Assembly: GCA_022792175.1 (NCBI GenBank)
Contig: JAAWAN010000001.1
Location: forward strand, 1 to 47,214
DNA from: Provencibacterium sp.
GTDB taxonomy: Bacteria > Bacillota > Clostridia > Oscillospirales > Ruminococcaceae
Direction: 5' to 3'
Length of the DNA stretch: 47,214 nt
Below, one piece after another: positions 33,845 to 41,514 of the stretch (the stretch's first letter is position 1; every line of letters begins with the position of its first letter). The notes under the pieces were generated by a model. That model did not search any database, was not told where the DNA came from, and saw only the letters and a list, made by a program, of their open reading frames with translations. The position numbers and the translations under genes are program-made.

Positions 33845-33860
33845 GTTCTGCTGTTATACT
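33832..33860 (+). promoter_or_regulatory. Promoter of bioY
   Basis: TTGACT (33832-33837), 17-base spacer, TATACT (33855-33860). The -35 is inside the BirA operator arm. Confidence 0.8.
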
Positions 33861-33887
33861 GGGATTAAAAACAGCGGAGGTATCGGA

Positions 33888-34427
33888 ATGAACAGAATGA
33901 AAACGACAAAGCTCGTCACCTGCGCGCTCTTTGCCGCGCTGACTGCAATCCTCTCGCAGATAGCAATCCCCATCGGGCCGGTTCCCATTAACCTGGCCAC
34001 CTTTTCCGTTTTCTTTGCGGGCGCTCTGCTCGGAGCAAAGGCCGGGGCACTCAGCCAACTGGTCTATCTGCTGCTGGGCATCGTAGGTCTCCCTGTCTTC
34101 TCAATGTTCCGGGGTGGGCCCGGCGTGCTGCTCGGGCCGACCGGCGGATACCTCGCCGGCTATGTTCTTGCCGCCTTTTTGGTGGGCTTTATCACCGAGC
34201 AGCGGGGAGACAGCCTCCCCGCTCTGGCGCTGGCCATGCCGGCAGGCTTTCTGGCTTATATGACGGCGGGGACCCTCTGGTATATGATCAGTACCGGTTC
34301 CAGCCTCGTGGCGGCCTGTATGGTCTGCGTCGTCCCCTTTATTCCCGGAGATATTTTAAAAATGGTTCTTGCCGCCGTCCTGGCGCGCAGCCTGAAGCCG
34401 ATTCTTCAGAAAAGGTGGGCATACTGA
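33888..34427 (+). CDS. bioY: Biotin transporter BioY
   Basis: A 179-residue membrane protein with about six hydrophobic segments, the S component of a biotin ECF transporter. Family signatures: the N-terminal LFAALTAILSQIAIPIGPVPINLATF (the QIxIPxxPVPxTxQT-type region), GLPVFSMFRGGPGVLLGPTGGYLAGY, and FIPGDILKM near the C-terminus. The ATG at 33888 follows GGAGG. It has its own BirA-controlled promoter, which confirms the substrate. No other biotin genes are near. Confidence 0.96.
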   Translation: MNRMKTTKLVTCALFAALTAILSQIAIPIGPVPINLATFSVFFAGALLGAKAGALSQLVYLLLGIVGLPVFSMFRGGPGVLLGPTGGYLAGYVLAAFLVGFITEQRGDSLPALALAMPAGFLAYMTAGTLWYMISTGSSLVAACMVCVVPFIPGDILKMVLAAVLARSLKPILQKRWAY

Positions 34428-34505
34428 GCGCCGACCCGCCTGCCGGCCACATCTTTCGGGCGGCAGACTCTTCCCGCAAGAATTCTCTTCCCCTGCAACG
34501 CCCAT

Positions 34506-34562
34506 AAAAAGCCTGCGGCCCTGCCCTTCGTTTCAAAAGGGGCAGGAGCCGCAGGCTTTTTT
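34506..34562. terminator. Bidirectional intrinsic terminator
   Basis: Long stem (AAAAAGCCTGCGGC with GCCGCAGGCTTTTT and an inner CTGCCC/GGGCAG part, with small bulges) between convergent bioY and the M18 aminopeptidase gene. Both sides carry A/T runs. Confidence 0.85.
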
Positions 34563-34605
34563 GCAGCCATCCGCGCCGGCTGCAGGGCAGCCGGAAAGAA
34601 CAGGC

Positions 34606-35916
34606 TTACTTCGTGAAGAGGCGGTAGCTGCCGTCCTCCCCGGCATACAGGGCGGTTTCATAAAACGCCTTTGAGGCGCGCACCAGGTAGGCAAGATCCG
34701 CCGTTCCCGCTGTTTCGCAGCAGGAGTGCATGGCCAGCTGGGCCAGCCCGACATCCACTGTGTGCATGGAAATATGCGTATTGGCGATATTCCCGAGCGT
34801 TGAGCCGCCCGGCATATCCGAGCGGTTGGCATAGGACTGGGTAGGCACCCCTGCCCGGCGGCAGATTTCCCGAAAGAGGGCGGAGGAGACGCCGTCGCTG
34901 GTGTAGCGCTGATTGGCATTGAATTTCACCACGATGCCCGCGTTCATCTGTACCCCATTATCCGGATCGGAAAGCTCGGGATGATTCGGGTGCACCGCAT
35001 GGGCGTTGTCCGCCGACAGCATCATGCTCCGGGCAATGGCGGCGCGCAGCTGCTGCGCCCCCATATCCAGTGCCTCTGCAATGCGTGTCAGCGTATCCGA
35101 CAGAAAGCTCGAGTCTGCCCCCTGCCGGGTCGCGCTGCCTACCTCCTCATTATCAAACAGGCAGTAGACGGCGCAAGCCGGGGAGGGCTCCGCCTGCAGA
35201 AAGCCCTGCAGCGTTCCAAAGGCGCATTCCAAATCATCCAGCCGGGGAGAGAGCAAATATTCCCCGTTTATCCCGGCAATCCGCCCCTTTTCGCGCAGAT
35301 AGAGGATCAAATCGCTGCCCGCAATCTCCTGCGGCTCGACATCTGCCGCCTTCGCCAGCACAGCTCGAAGCGCCCCCTTCGCCTGCGGCCCGCCGATAAG
35401 CGGGCAAAGGTCCTGCTGCGGGGCATAATGAAAGCCGTCGTTTTGCCGCAGGCCCATGTGGCCGGCAACATTCGGGATGATGGCCACATCCTGATGAAGC
35501 GCAACCAGCCGGGTTTCCAGCGCCTCCCCCCGGCGCACCAGCAGCCGGCCCGCCACCGAGAGCGGGCGGTCAAACCAGGGGGTATAGAGCATGCCGCCAT
35601 AGCGCTCAACATTCAGCCGGGTGTAGAGAGAGGAAATAAGCTCCCCGTTCTCCTTAATCCGGAAGGTGGGAGAGTCGCTGTGGCTGGCCACCAGCATAAA
35701 GCCGGAGGGCTTTTCCTCCGGCAGCCGGAAGGCAAGGCAGGAGGAGCGGTTTCGCGTTACATAATAGCGGCCGCCCGGCGAGAGCTTCCAGAGCTGCGAC
35801 TCCTGCAGCGGCACAAACCCGTTTTCCTCCAGCCGGCGGCGGACATCCTCCACCGCATGAAACGGGCTGGGGGAACGCTCGATAAAACCAAACAGCTGCT
35901 GAACATATTCTTCCAT
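34606..35916 (-). CDS. apeB: M18 family aminopeptidase
   Basis: A 436-residue dinuclear zinc aminopeptidase of the M18 (aspartyl aminopeptidase-like) family, cytoplasmic. Metal and catalytic features: ASHSDSPTFRI (first His and Asp), the catalytic FDNEEVGSAT (about residues 253-262) with its Glu pair, and the C-terminal GLAQLAMHSCCE with the last His. The length is typical (about 430). The ATG at 35916 is the family-matching start; a frame extending to 36156 lacks a ribosome site and family match. It follows yjdF on the same strand with a 193-base gap. Confidence 0.93.
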   Translation of the reverse strand: MEEYVQQLFGFIERSPSPFHAVEDVRRRLEENGFVPLQESQLWKLSPGGRYYVTRNRSSCLAFRLPEEKPSGFMLVASHSDSPTFRIKENGELISSLYTRLNVERYGGMLYTPWFDRPLSVAGRLLVRRGEALETRLVALHQDVAIIPNVAGHMGLRQNDGFHYAPQQDLCPLIGGPQAKGALRAVLAKAADVEPQEIAGSDLILYLREKGRIAGINGEYLLSPRLDDLECAFGTLQGFLQAEPSPACAVYCLFDNEEVGSATRQGADSSFLSDTLTRIAEALDMGAQQLRAAIARSMMLSADNAHAVHPNHPELSDPDNGVQMNAGIVVKFNANQRYTSDGVSSALFREICRRAGVPTQSYANRSDMPGGSTLGNIANTHISMHTVDVGLAQLAMHSCCETAGTADLAYLVRASKAFYETALYAGEDGSYRLFTK

Positions 35917-36041
35917 TCCTGTTGTTCGCTTCCTTTCCCTATTTTCCGGTCCGGTCTGCATGGCGGCATCTCCAAAATCCCCGCCTCCCGCAGAGGCGGC
36001 AGCATGCGGTCTTTGCGCTCCCAGAAAAGAAAAGTCTTCTC

Positions 36042-36070
36042 TTGCGTACCTACCGGCTGCGCGGTATAAT
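36042..36070 (+). promoter_or_regulatory. Plus-strand promoter facing into yjdF (antisense)
   Basis: TTGCGT (36042-36047), 17-base spacer, perfect TATAAT (36065-36070). It has consensus quality but fires toward the 3' end of the minus-strand yjdF, giving antisense RNA or a distant start for the plus-strand genes at 36.7 kb. Confidence 0.5.
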
Positions 36071-36109
36071 AAAGCCAAAGCCTGCCGGCTGTTTTTGCGC
36101 AGGCAGGCG

Positions 36110-36526
36110 CTAGCGGCCCCTGTGCTTCTCCCTTCTTTTCTGCTGCCTTTCTTCAAACTGCCGCTGCTTTTCGGCCTTTCGGCGCTGCCGGGATGTGGAT
36201 TTGCGCAGGACGGCCGCCTCTTCCCGCTGCCGCTGCAGCGCCTGCTGCGATTTGGTGCCGGAGCCGGCGGCCTGCAGCAGCCTGCGCGCCTGCCGGCGGA
36301 TTCTCTTGGGGTTTTCCTTCATCCTTCTCTCCGGCGCCTTCACCGGGGGACTAAAATGCAGCTGGTCATAATGGCAGAGAATAAAGGCATATACCTCGTT
36401 ATCCCCCGGCTGCGCGCCGAACGTTACCTTGCAGGCAAAAAGCTTTCCTCCCTCCGCGCGCTCAAAAACGCCGACCCAAAACGGCTCCTCGAAAAATACC
36501 GTCAGCCTGCCTGACAGCTGGTTCAT
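36110..36526 (-). CDS. yjdF: YjdF family protein (DUF2992)
   Basis: A 138-residue protein of the YjdF/DUF2992 family. The N-terminal two-thirds (SGRLTVFFEEPFWVGVFER, KVTFGAQPGDNEVYAFIL) is the conserved part; the tail is a long, highly basic Arg/Gln/Lys helix (about residues 85-138), typical of this family. The biochemical function is not known. In Firmicutes this gene is often preceded by the yjdF riboswitch, which responds to azaaromatic compounds, and a suitable structured leader is present here. The ATG at 36526 follows TAAGGAGG by seven bases. Confidence 0.88.
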   Translation of the reverse strand: MNQLSGRLTVFFEEPFWVGVFERAEGGKLFACKVTFGAQPGDNEVYAFILCHYDQLHFSPPVKAPERRMKENPKRIRRQARRLLQAAGSGTKSQQALQRQREEAAVLRKSTSRQRRKAEKQRQFEERQQKRREKHRGR

Positions 36527-36667
36527 ACCGGTTCCTCCTTAAAATAGCAGTACGCAAAGAACGGACGACCCTAAGGAGGGAGGGCTACTGACATCCCGCA
36601 TGGATGCGGCCGGACTACCTACCGGCTCTGCGCAAAAGGACTCCGCGCGTTTGTGTTTTTATCTTTG
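36527..36667 (-). ncRNA. Structured yjdF leader, candidate yjdF riboswitch
   Basis: The 141-base leader from the predicted start has several helices on the minus strand: GCCGG/CCGGC around TAGGTAGT, CATCC/GGATG, and CCCT/AGGG closing a loop CCCTCCTT. The segment CCTCCTTA (36579-36572) is an exact complement of the ribosome site TAAGGAGG (36541-36534), so the loop can hide it. Position and gene match the yjdF riboswitch class, but I cannot recall its full consensus to confirm every position. Confidence 0.65.
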
Positions 36668-36674
36668 CTCTCCT

Positions 36675-36703
36675 ATTTTACCACCTGCTCTCTTGTTTTT
36701 CCA
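36675..36703 (-). promoter_or_regulatory. Putative promoter of yjdF
   Basis: Minus strand: weak TGGAAA (36698-36703), 17-base spacer, TAAAAT (36675-36680). It places the transcript start just ahead of the structured leader. Confidence 0.45.
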
Positions 36704-36735
36704 CCCCCATTCCAAACGGCGAAAGGAAATGTTCT

Positions 36736-37338
36736 ATGATCAGCAGCATTGTATTTGATGTTGGCAACGTTCTGCTCGACTATAACCCGCGCCGGGTGAT
36801 CCGGCGGCTCGGCGGAGATGCGGCCGCCGAGGAGGCGGTCATGGCCGCCCTCTTTGACGCCCCCGAATGGATAAGGGGGGATGAGGGCACCATTGCCCAA
36901 CAGGAAATGATTGAAGCGGCCGTCTCCCGCATTCCGCAGTATGAGGAGCTTGCGCGGCAGGCCTTTCAGCAGTGGGTGTTTGATATGACCCCCATTGCCG
37001 GAATGGAGCAGCTGGTGGAAGAGCTCAGGGAAAAGGGCCTCCCCCTCTACCTGCTCTCCAACTTCGGAGTACGCTTTTTTGATATCTGCGATAGGCTTCC
37101 CCTGCTGAGTCAAATGGATGGACGCATCATCTCCTGCGAATGGAAGCTCCTCAAGCCGCAGCCGGAAATCTACCGGCTTCTTCTCCAAAAATTCCGTCTT
37201 TCCCCGGAAGAAACGCTGTTTATTGATGACCGCCCGGAAAACATTGAAGGCGCAAAAAGAGAGGGTATGCAGGGGCAGCTCTTCACCGGCGCCAATGAGC
37301 TGCGCGCCCGGCTGGCGGCCGAAGGGCTGCTCGACTGA
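36736..37338 (+). CDS. HAD family hydrolase (YihX-like phosphatase)
   Basis: A 200-residue haloacid dehalogenase-superfamily phosphatase with an alpha-helical cap. Motif I is FDVGNVLLDY (residues 6-15; the nucleophile Asp is present but the usual DxD second Asp is replaced by Gly-Asn, as in the YihX group), motif II is LLSN, motif III is the Lys near KPQPEIY, and motif IV is FIDDRPENIEGA. The YihX-type motif I suggests a sugar-phosphate substrate, such as alpha-glucose 1-phosphate, but this is inference. The ATG at 36736 follows AAAGGA by nine bases. dinB follows by 30 bases. Confidence 0.87.
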   Translation: MISSIVFDVGNVLLDYNPRRVIRRLGGDAAAEEAVMAALFDAPEWIRGDEGTIAQQEMIEAAVSRIPQYEELARQAFQQWVFDMTPIAGMEQLVEELREKGLPLYLLSNFGVRFFDICDRLPLLSQMDGRIISCEWKLLKPQPEIYRLLLQKFRLSPEETLFIDDRPENIEGAKREGMQGQLFTGANELRARLAAEGLLD

Positions 37339-37368
37339 AAAAAGGAAACTTCCAGAGGAGGCAGGCGC

Positions 37369-38568
37369 ATGGACCGAACCATTCTGCATGTGGATATGAA
37401 CGCTTTTTATGCATCGGTCGAAACGCTCAGCCACCCGGAGGTGCGGGGAAAACCGATGGCCGTCTGCGGCGATGTGGAGAGCCGGCACGGCATTATTTTA
37501 GCGAAAAATGAGCTGGCCAAAGCCCGCGGCGTGCAGACGGCCGAACCGGTCTGGCAGGCGCAGAGAAAATGCCCGGGGCTCATTCTGCTCCCGCCGCACC
37601 ACCGCCTCTATCATGCCTACAGCCTGCGCGCCAACGAAATCTACCGCCGCTACACCGACCGAGTGGAGCCGGTTTCCATTGATGAAAGCTATCTGGATGT
37701 TTCCGGCAGCCTTTCACTGTTCGGCAGCGGGAAAGAGATTGGGGACAGCATCCGCGCCGCCGTGCATGGCGAGCTTGGGCTGACTGTTTCGGTCGGCGTT
37801 TCCTTCTGCAAAATTTTTGCCAAAATGGGCAGCGACTACAAAAAGCCGGACGCCACCACCCTTGTAAGCCGCGATAACTACCGGGAGCTTCTCTACCCGC
37901 TGCCAGTCACCGACCTGATGTATGTCGGCGGCGCGACAGCAAAGATTCTCCGGGGACTTGGGGTGCGCACCATCGGAGAGCTGGCCGCGCTCAGCGAGCA
38001 GCTGCTTTACTCCCGCCTCGGGAAGCACGGCCGCACCCTCTACCGCTATGTGCAGGGCCTCGATGAGGATCCGGTGCGAAGGGAGGAGGAGCAGGAGCCG
38101 GTCAAATCCATCGGCAGCGGCATGACCTTTTGCCGCGATTTGACAAGCGAAGAGGAGGTACGCACGGGGGTGCTCGCACTCTGCGAAACCGTCTGCGGAC
38201 GGCTGCGCGCACAGGGCCTTTTCTGCCGGGGGGTGCAGGTCACCCTCAAAAACCCGCAGCTGAAGGTCACCGACCGGCAGATGCAGCTGCCCCATCCCAC
38301 CCACCTGAGCGGGGAACTGCTGCAGGCGGCCATGACGCTTATCCGCCGCCTGTGGAAGCCAGGCAGTCCCATTCGCCTGATTACCGTAACGGCGATTCAT
38401 CTCTGCGATGCAGAGCAGGGAGAGCAGCTCAGCCTGTTTGCCTCCCCGAAGGATACTGAAAAGCAGGAGGCGCTCGCCCAGTCGGCAGATGCCATCCGCC
38501 GGAAATATGGGCGCAGCGCTCTGCGCCCGGCGGCTATTTTAAAAAACAATCTGGGAATCAACAGCTGA
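37369..38568 (+). CDS. dinB: DNA polymerase IV (Y-family)
   Basis: A 399-residue error-prone translesion polymerase. Catalytic motifs: HVDMNAFYASVE (first Asp), SIDESYLDVSG (the Asp-Glu pair), and SVGVSFCKIFAKMGSDYKKPDA for the palm/finger, followed by helix-hairpin-helix VGGATAKILRGLGVRTIGEL and the little finger domain. A C-terminal clamp-binding motif QLSLF is visible near residue 361. The ATG at 37369 follows AGAGGAGG. It is probably cotranscribed with the HAD gene upstream and the deacetylase downstream. No LexA site is evident nearby. Confidence 0.95.
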   Translation: MDRTILHVDMNAFYASVETLSHPEVRGKPMAVCGDVESRHGIILAKNELAKARGVQTAEPVWQAQRKCPGLILLPPHHRLYHAYSLRANEIYRRYTDRVEPVSIDESYLDVSGSLSLFGSGKEIGDSIRAAVHGELGLTVSVGVSFCKIFAKMGSDYKKPDATTLVSRDNYRELLYPLPVTDLMYVGGATAKILRGLGVRTIGELAALSEQLLYSRLGKHGRTLYRYVQGLDEDPVRREEEQEPVKSIGSGMTFCRDLTSEEEVRTGVLALCETVCGRLRAQGLFCRGVQVTLKNPQLKVTDRQMQLPHPTHLSGELLQAAMTLIRRLWKPGSPIRLITVTAIHLCDAEQGEQLSLFASPKDTEKQEALAQSADAIRRKYGRSALRPAAILKNNLGINS

Positions 38569-38600
38569 AACCCGGATTTTTTAAGAAAGGATTGGTTACG

Positions 38601-39428
38601 ATGATTCTAAAAAACCTCTTTCCGGGCCAGAAGCCCAAGGCACTGACGCTGAGCTATGATGACGGTATCGCACAGGATATCCGGCTGACAAAGCTGCTGC
38701 GCGAAAGCGGTGTCAAAGCCACCTTTAACCTCAATTCCGGCACAATGAACGGCACCCACCAGTATGAGCGGGAGGGGGTCATCATCCGCCGGCTGCCGGC
38801 AGAAGAGATTGCGCAAATTTATGAGGGCTTTGAAATCGCCGTACACGGCGTGCGGCATCTGCACCCGGCCGATATTCCCGCCGACTGCCTGCCGGATGAA
38901 ATTTATGAGGACCGCCGCGCACTTGAAAAAATCACCGGCTATCCTGTGCAGGGCATGGCCTATGCCTTCGGGGAATATAACCGGCAGGTAATCGAGATTC
39001 TGCATTCGCTCGGCATCGTCTATTCCCGCACTACCCACTCCACCCATTCGTTCAGGCGCCCGGAGGAATTTCTCACCTGGGACCCTACCTGCCACCATGC
39101 CGACCCCGAGCTGCCCGCCCTCTGTGAACGGTTTCTCACCGGGAATCGGCTGGGGAACTGCCCCATCTTCTACCTCTGGGGCCACAGCTATGAGTTCGAT
39201 ATCAATAAAAACTGGGAGGTCATCGAGCACTTCTGCCAAAAAATGGCCGGCCGGGAGGATATCTGGTATGCCACCAATATCGAAATCTACCGCTATCTGC
39301 AGGCGCTCGACAGCCTCGTTACAAGCTGCGACGGAAAACTCCTCTACAACCCCTGCGCCATCCCCGTTTCGGTCACGGCGGATGACCGGCCGCTGACGGT
39401 AAATCCCGGCGAACTCGTGCGCTTATAA
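38601..39428 (+). CDS. Polysaccharide deacetylase family protein
   Basis: A 275-residue cytoplasmic CE4 (NodB-fold) protein without a signal peptide. It carries LSYDDG with the two metal/catalytic Asp residues near residues 18-21, and HGVRHLHP as the second metal motif with His-x3-His. It differs from the secreted enzyme at 26.5 kb in lacking a membrane anchor and having a C-terminal beta region. Function on an intracellular or small N-acetyl sugar substrate is plausible but not shown. The ATG at 38601 follows AAAGGA by nine bases; a TTG at 38592 was rejected because it abuts that site. Confidence 0.83.
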   Translation: MILKNLFPGQKPKALTLSYDDGIAQDIRLTKLLRESGVKATFNLNSGTMNGTHQYEREGVIIRRLPAEEIAQIYEGFEIAVHGVRHLHPADIPADCLPDEIYEDRRALEKITGYPVQGMAYAFGEYNRQVIEILHSLGIVYSRTTHSTHSFRRPEEFLTWDPTCHHADPELPALCERFLTGNRLGNCPIFYLWGHSYEFDINKNWEVIEHFCQKMAGREDIWYATNIEIYRYLQALDSLVTSCDGKLLYNPCAIPVSVTADDRPLTVNPGELVRL

Positions 39429-39448
39429 AAAAGTATTTCCGGTTTGCA

Positions 39449-39498
39449 AGCGGAAAAAGAGCTTTCGGGTCTTCATCCTGACCCGAAAGCTCTTTTTC
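39449..39498. terminator. Bidirectional intrinsic terminator
   Basis: Perfect 18-bp stem (39454-39471 with 39480-39497) with an 8-base loop and A/T tails on both sides. It separates the convergent deacetylase and GNAT genes. Confidence 0.88.
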
Positions 39499-39515
39499 AG
39501 TGCCCTTTTCCTTTC

Positions 39516-40094
39516 CTATAAATCCAAATACCAGATAAGCTGAACCTCCTGCCGGCAGGCTGGTTCGTCACAGTAGGCATATTCATCCAGTGCGCAGAGC
39601 ACCGCTCCCTGCTTATGATAAAAGCGTATAGCCGGGAGGTTATTATTCTGGCACTCAATTTTTAACTGGCGGCAGCCCTGCCTTTTCGCCCAGCCGGCCG
39701 CCCGGTCAAAGAGGCCCTGTCCGATTCCCTGCCCTTTATAGGCCTCCTCCACCCGGATATCCCAGAGCACCGCCAGGTCCTCCCGCCCCGCGAGCATATG
39801 TACCCCCGGGGTGCGAAAGGCGACAGCGGCGGCGCCCACCGGGCGCTGTCCGTCAAACGCCATGAAAAACGCCCAGTTGCGGATATCAAACCGCTTTGAC
39901 CACTGCTGGGCGCGCTCCTCCTCCCCCGGGCAGAAATCCTTTACATAGGGCGCAACCGGCGTTTCGATGAGGCGAATGCCGCCAAGGCCGCGGTCTGTTT
40001 TTTCCAAATGGTAAATACGAGATATATTTACACGCATTGAAATCTTATCATACCAGGGAAGGCAGCTTTCATCCATCTGCCGGTAGTCAATCAT
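39516..40094 (-). CDS. GNAT family N-acetyltransferase
   Basis: A 192-residue GNAT acetyltransferase. The acetyl-CoA motif A is clear as DIRVEEAYKGQGIGQGLFDRA (about residues 120-140), followed by CRQLKIECQNNNLPAIRFYHKQGA. The latter pattern resembles streptothricin-type acetyltransferases (CRQLKVETQN...ACRFYxRQGC), but a resistance role should not be assumed. The ATG at 40094 follows AGAAGGAGG. It lies 77 bases after the AEC transporter gene and is probably cotranscribed. Confidence 0.85.
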   Translation of the reverse strand: MIDYRQMDESCLPWYDKISMRVNISRIYHLEKTDRGLGGIRLIETPVAPYVKDFCPGEEERAQQWSKRFDIRNWAFFMAFDGQRPVGAAAVAFRTPGVHMLAGREDLAVLWDIRVEEAYKGQGIGQGLFDRAAGWAKRQGCRQLKIECQNNNLPAIRFYHKQGAVLCALDEYAYCDEPACRQEVQLIWYLDL

Positions 40095-40171
40095 TTTAAA
40101 GCCTCCTTCTGCAGACTGGAATAAAAATGTTGCAGCGCGTCCGGTTTCTCCTTTCCTTTCAGGGGAAGGCT

Positions 40172-41095
40172 CTAGGCCGCCAGCAGCAGGGCGGCGCACC
40201 AGAGCGGCACGCTGAATAACGAACAGAGGGTAGAAAAGAACACGCATTTTGAGGCGAAGGCCGCATCTCCCCGATAGCTGGCGGCTAAAATGGCGGTGGT
40301 GCTCCCGGCCGGCATGCCCGCCAGAATGACCGATACCCCCGTCACCACCGGGTCCAGCCCGGCCAGCAGGCAGCCGCAAAAAACTACGAGCGGAATGCCG
40401 ACAAGGCGCAAAAGCGTATAGGCGGCTATCTGCCGGTTCACCGCCTCGCGCGGGTTCACCTCTCCTAAAATCGCCCCGACCGCTATCATCGAAAGCGCCG
40501 TATTGCAGCCGCTGAGGCTTTTAAGCGTCCGGTCCAGAACGGCGGGCAGCTGCAGCTGGGTCAGCATCAGCATGAGCCCGACAAAAACGGCGATGATGCA
40601 GGGATGGGTGAGCACCTTTTGTATCGACCTTTTGTAGTCCTTCTCCCGGGTGAAGCAGTGCAGCCCTGCCGACCACATCACCACCCGCTGCGGCACCAGA
40701 TAGATGGAGGCATATAAAAGCCCCTGCGCCCCATAGAGCCCCTCGGCGATGGGATTGCCGATAAGCCCTGCATTCGAGCAGATGGTGCCATAGGTGAGCA
40801 CCGCCTGGCGTTCAGGGGAAAGCCGCCGGTAAAGCAGACGGCTGAGCAGAAGGCAGAAGAGCTGCACCAGCACTGAAACGAGCAGAATCTGTGAAAAGGA
40901 AAGAAAAATCTCCCGGCCAAAGGCGATGCGAAAGGAGTTGACGATGTTGCAGGGCAAAATGACCTTGAGCACCAGGTCGCTCAGCCCCTTCTTCTGCTGC
41001 GCTCCCAAAATGCCCAGCCTGCAGAGCAGCAGTCCCAGGCCCATTAAAATAAACATCATGCACTGTACATTCAGCAGCGTTTCAAAATCCGGCAT
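40172..41095 (-). CDS. AEC family transporter (auxin efflux carrier type)
   Basis: A 307-residue membrane protein with about ten hydrophobic segments in the 5+5 arrangement of the AEC family (Pfam Mem_trans), which exports or exchanges organic acids such as malate. Family features include CSNAGLIGNPIAEGLYG, an N-terminal half crossover, and LAGMPAGSTTAILA in the second half. The substrate is unknown. The ATG at 41095 is preceded by AGAAGGG at about 12 bases, a long spacing; no better start is visible. It is the first gene of the AEC-GNAT pair. Confidence 0.87.
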   Translation of the reverse strand: MPDFETLLNVQCMMFILMGLGLLLCRLGILGAQQKKGLSDLVLKVILPCNIVNSFRIAFGREIFLSFSQILLVSVLVQLFCLLLSRLLYRRLSPERQAVLTYGTICSNAGLIGNPIAEGLYGAQGLLYASIYLVPQRVVMWSAGLHCFTREKDYKRSIQKVLTHPCIIAVFVGLMLMLTQLQLPAVLDRTLKSLSGCNTALSMIAVGAILGEVNPREAVNRQIAAYTLLRLVGIPLVVFCGCLLAGLDPVVTGVSVILAGMPAGSTTAILAASYRGDAAFASKCVFFSTLCSLFSVPLWCAALLLAA

Positions 41096-41231
41096 GCCTG
41101 CATTTATCCCTTCTGTGTGACTGTATCCTTTGGAAACACAAAGCCTCTGCGGCAGGCCGGTTTTTCCCCTGCCGGCCTTTTTCCATTTTACCACAGATAA
41201 ACCAGGATTGCCATCCCAACCGCCGGCAAAC

Positions 41232-41269
41232 GGACAAAACGGGCGGCCAAAAGGCTGCCCGTTTTGTCC
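41232..41269. repeat. 17-bp hairpin in divergent region
   Basis: Arms 41232-41248 and 41253-41269 (GGACAAAACGGGC / GCCCGTTTTGTCC core, one G-U) with an AAAA loop, then TATAAT at 41270. It has the strength of a terminator stem but the T-run is inside the stem. Its role is unclear. Confidence 0.5.
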
Positions 41270-41404
41270 TATAATGAAGTATGAAGAGAAGAAGAACGCG
41301 AAAGATTTTCCCCTTTTGAGGTACGTTTAGAGTATAAAACCCGATTGTGATAAAAAGGTGAGAAACAAATGAAATTATTATAACTTTCAGAGTAAAATCC
41401 TTCA

Positions 41405-41433
41405 TTGACAATCCCCGCATATTATGGCATGAT
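41405..41433 (+). promoter_or_regulatory. Putative promoter of GH38 gene
   Basis: Perfect TTGACA (41405-41410), 17-base spacer, CATGAT (41428-41433). The -10 is weak, so activation may be needed. Confidence 0.5.
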
Positions 41434-41514
41434 AGCGGTGCAGTGTCTGCGAGGGCTTTGTAGCCTCAGCGAAAATCGCCTGCATTTCAATATCTTTTGG
41501 AGGGAACCGCCATC

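Larger units (their letters stand above)
33458..33887 (+). other. Crp-bioY intergenic region
   Basis: This 430-base gap has no supported gene. It holds the terminator at 33578-33628, a GC-rich stretch of no visible function, then the BirA-type operator and the bioY promoter. The open frames crossing it lack ribosome sites. Confidence 0.55.
41096..41514 (+). other. AEC-mannosidase intergenic region
   Basis: A 419-base gap between divergent genes, with no supported gene. It contains the strong hairpin at 41232-41269, the mannosidase promoter, and a GAGGGCTTTGTAGCCTC hairpin at about 41450-41466 in the predicted leader. Confidence 0.5.

Noticed and set aside
39516-40094. Streptothricin resistance acetyltransferase
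   Set aside because: Motif likeness is limited to the GNAT core; the name would overstate the evidence.
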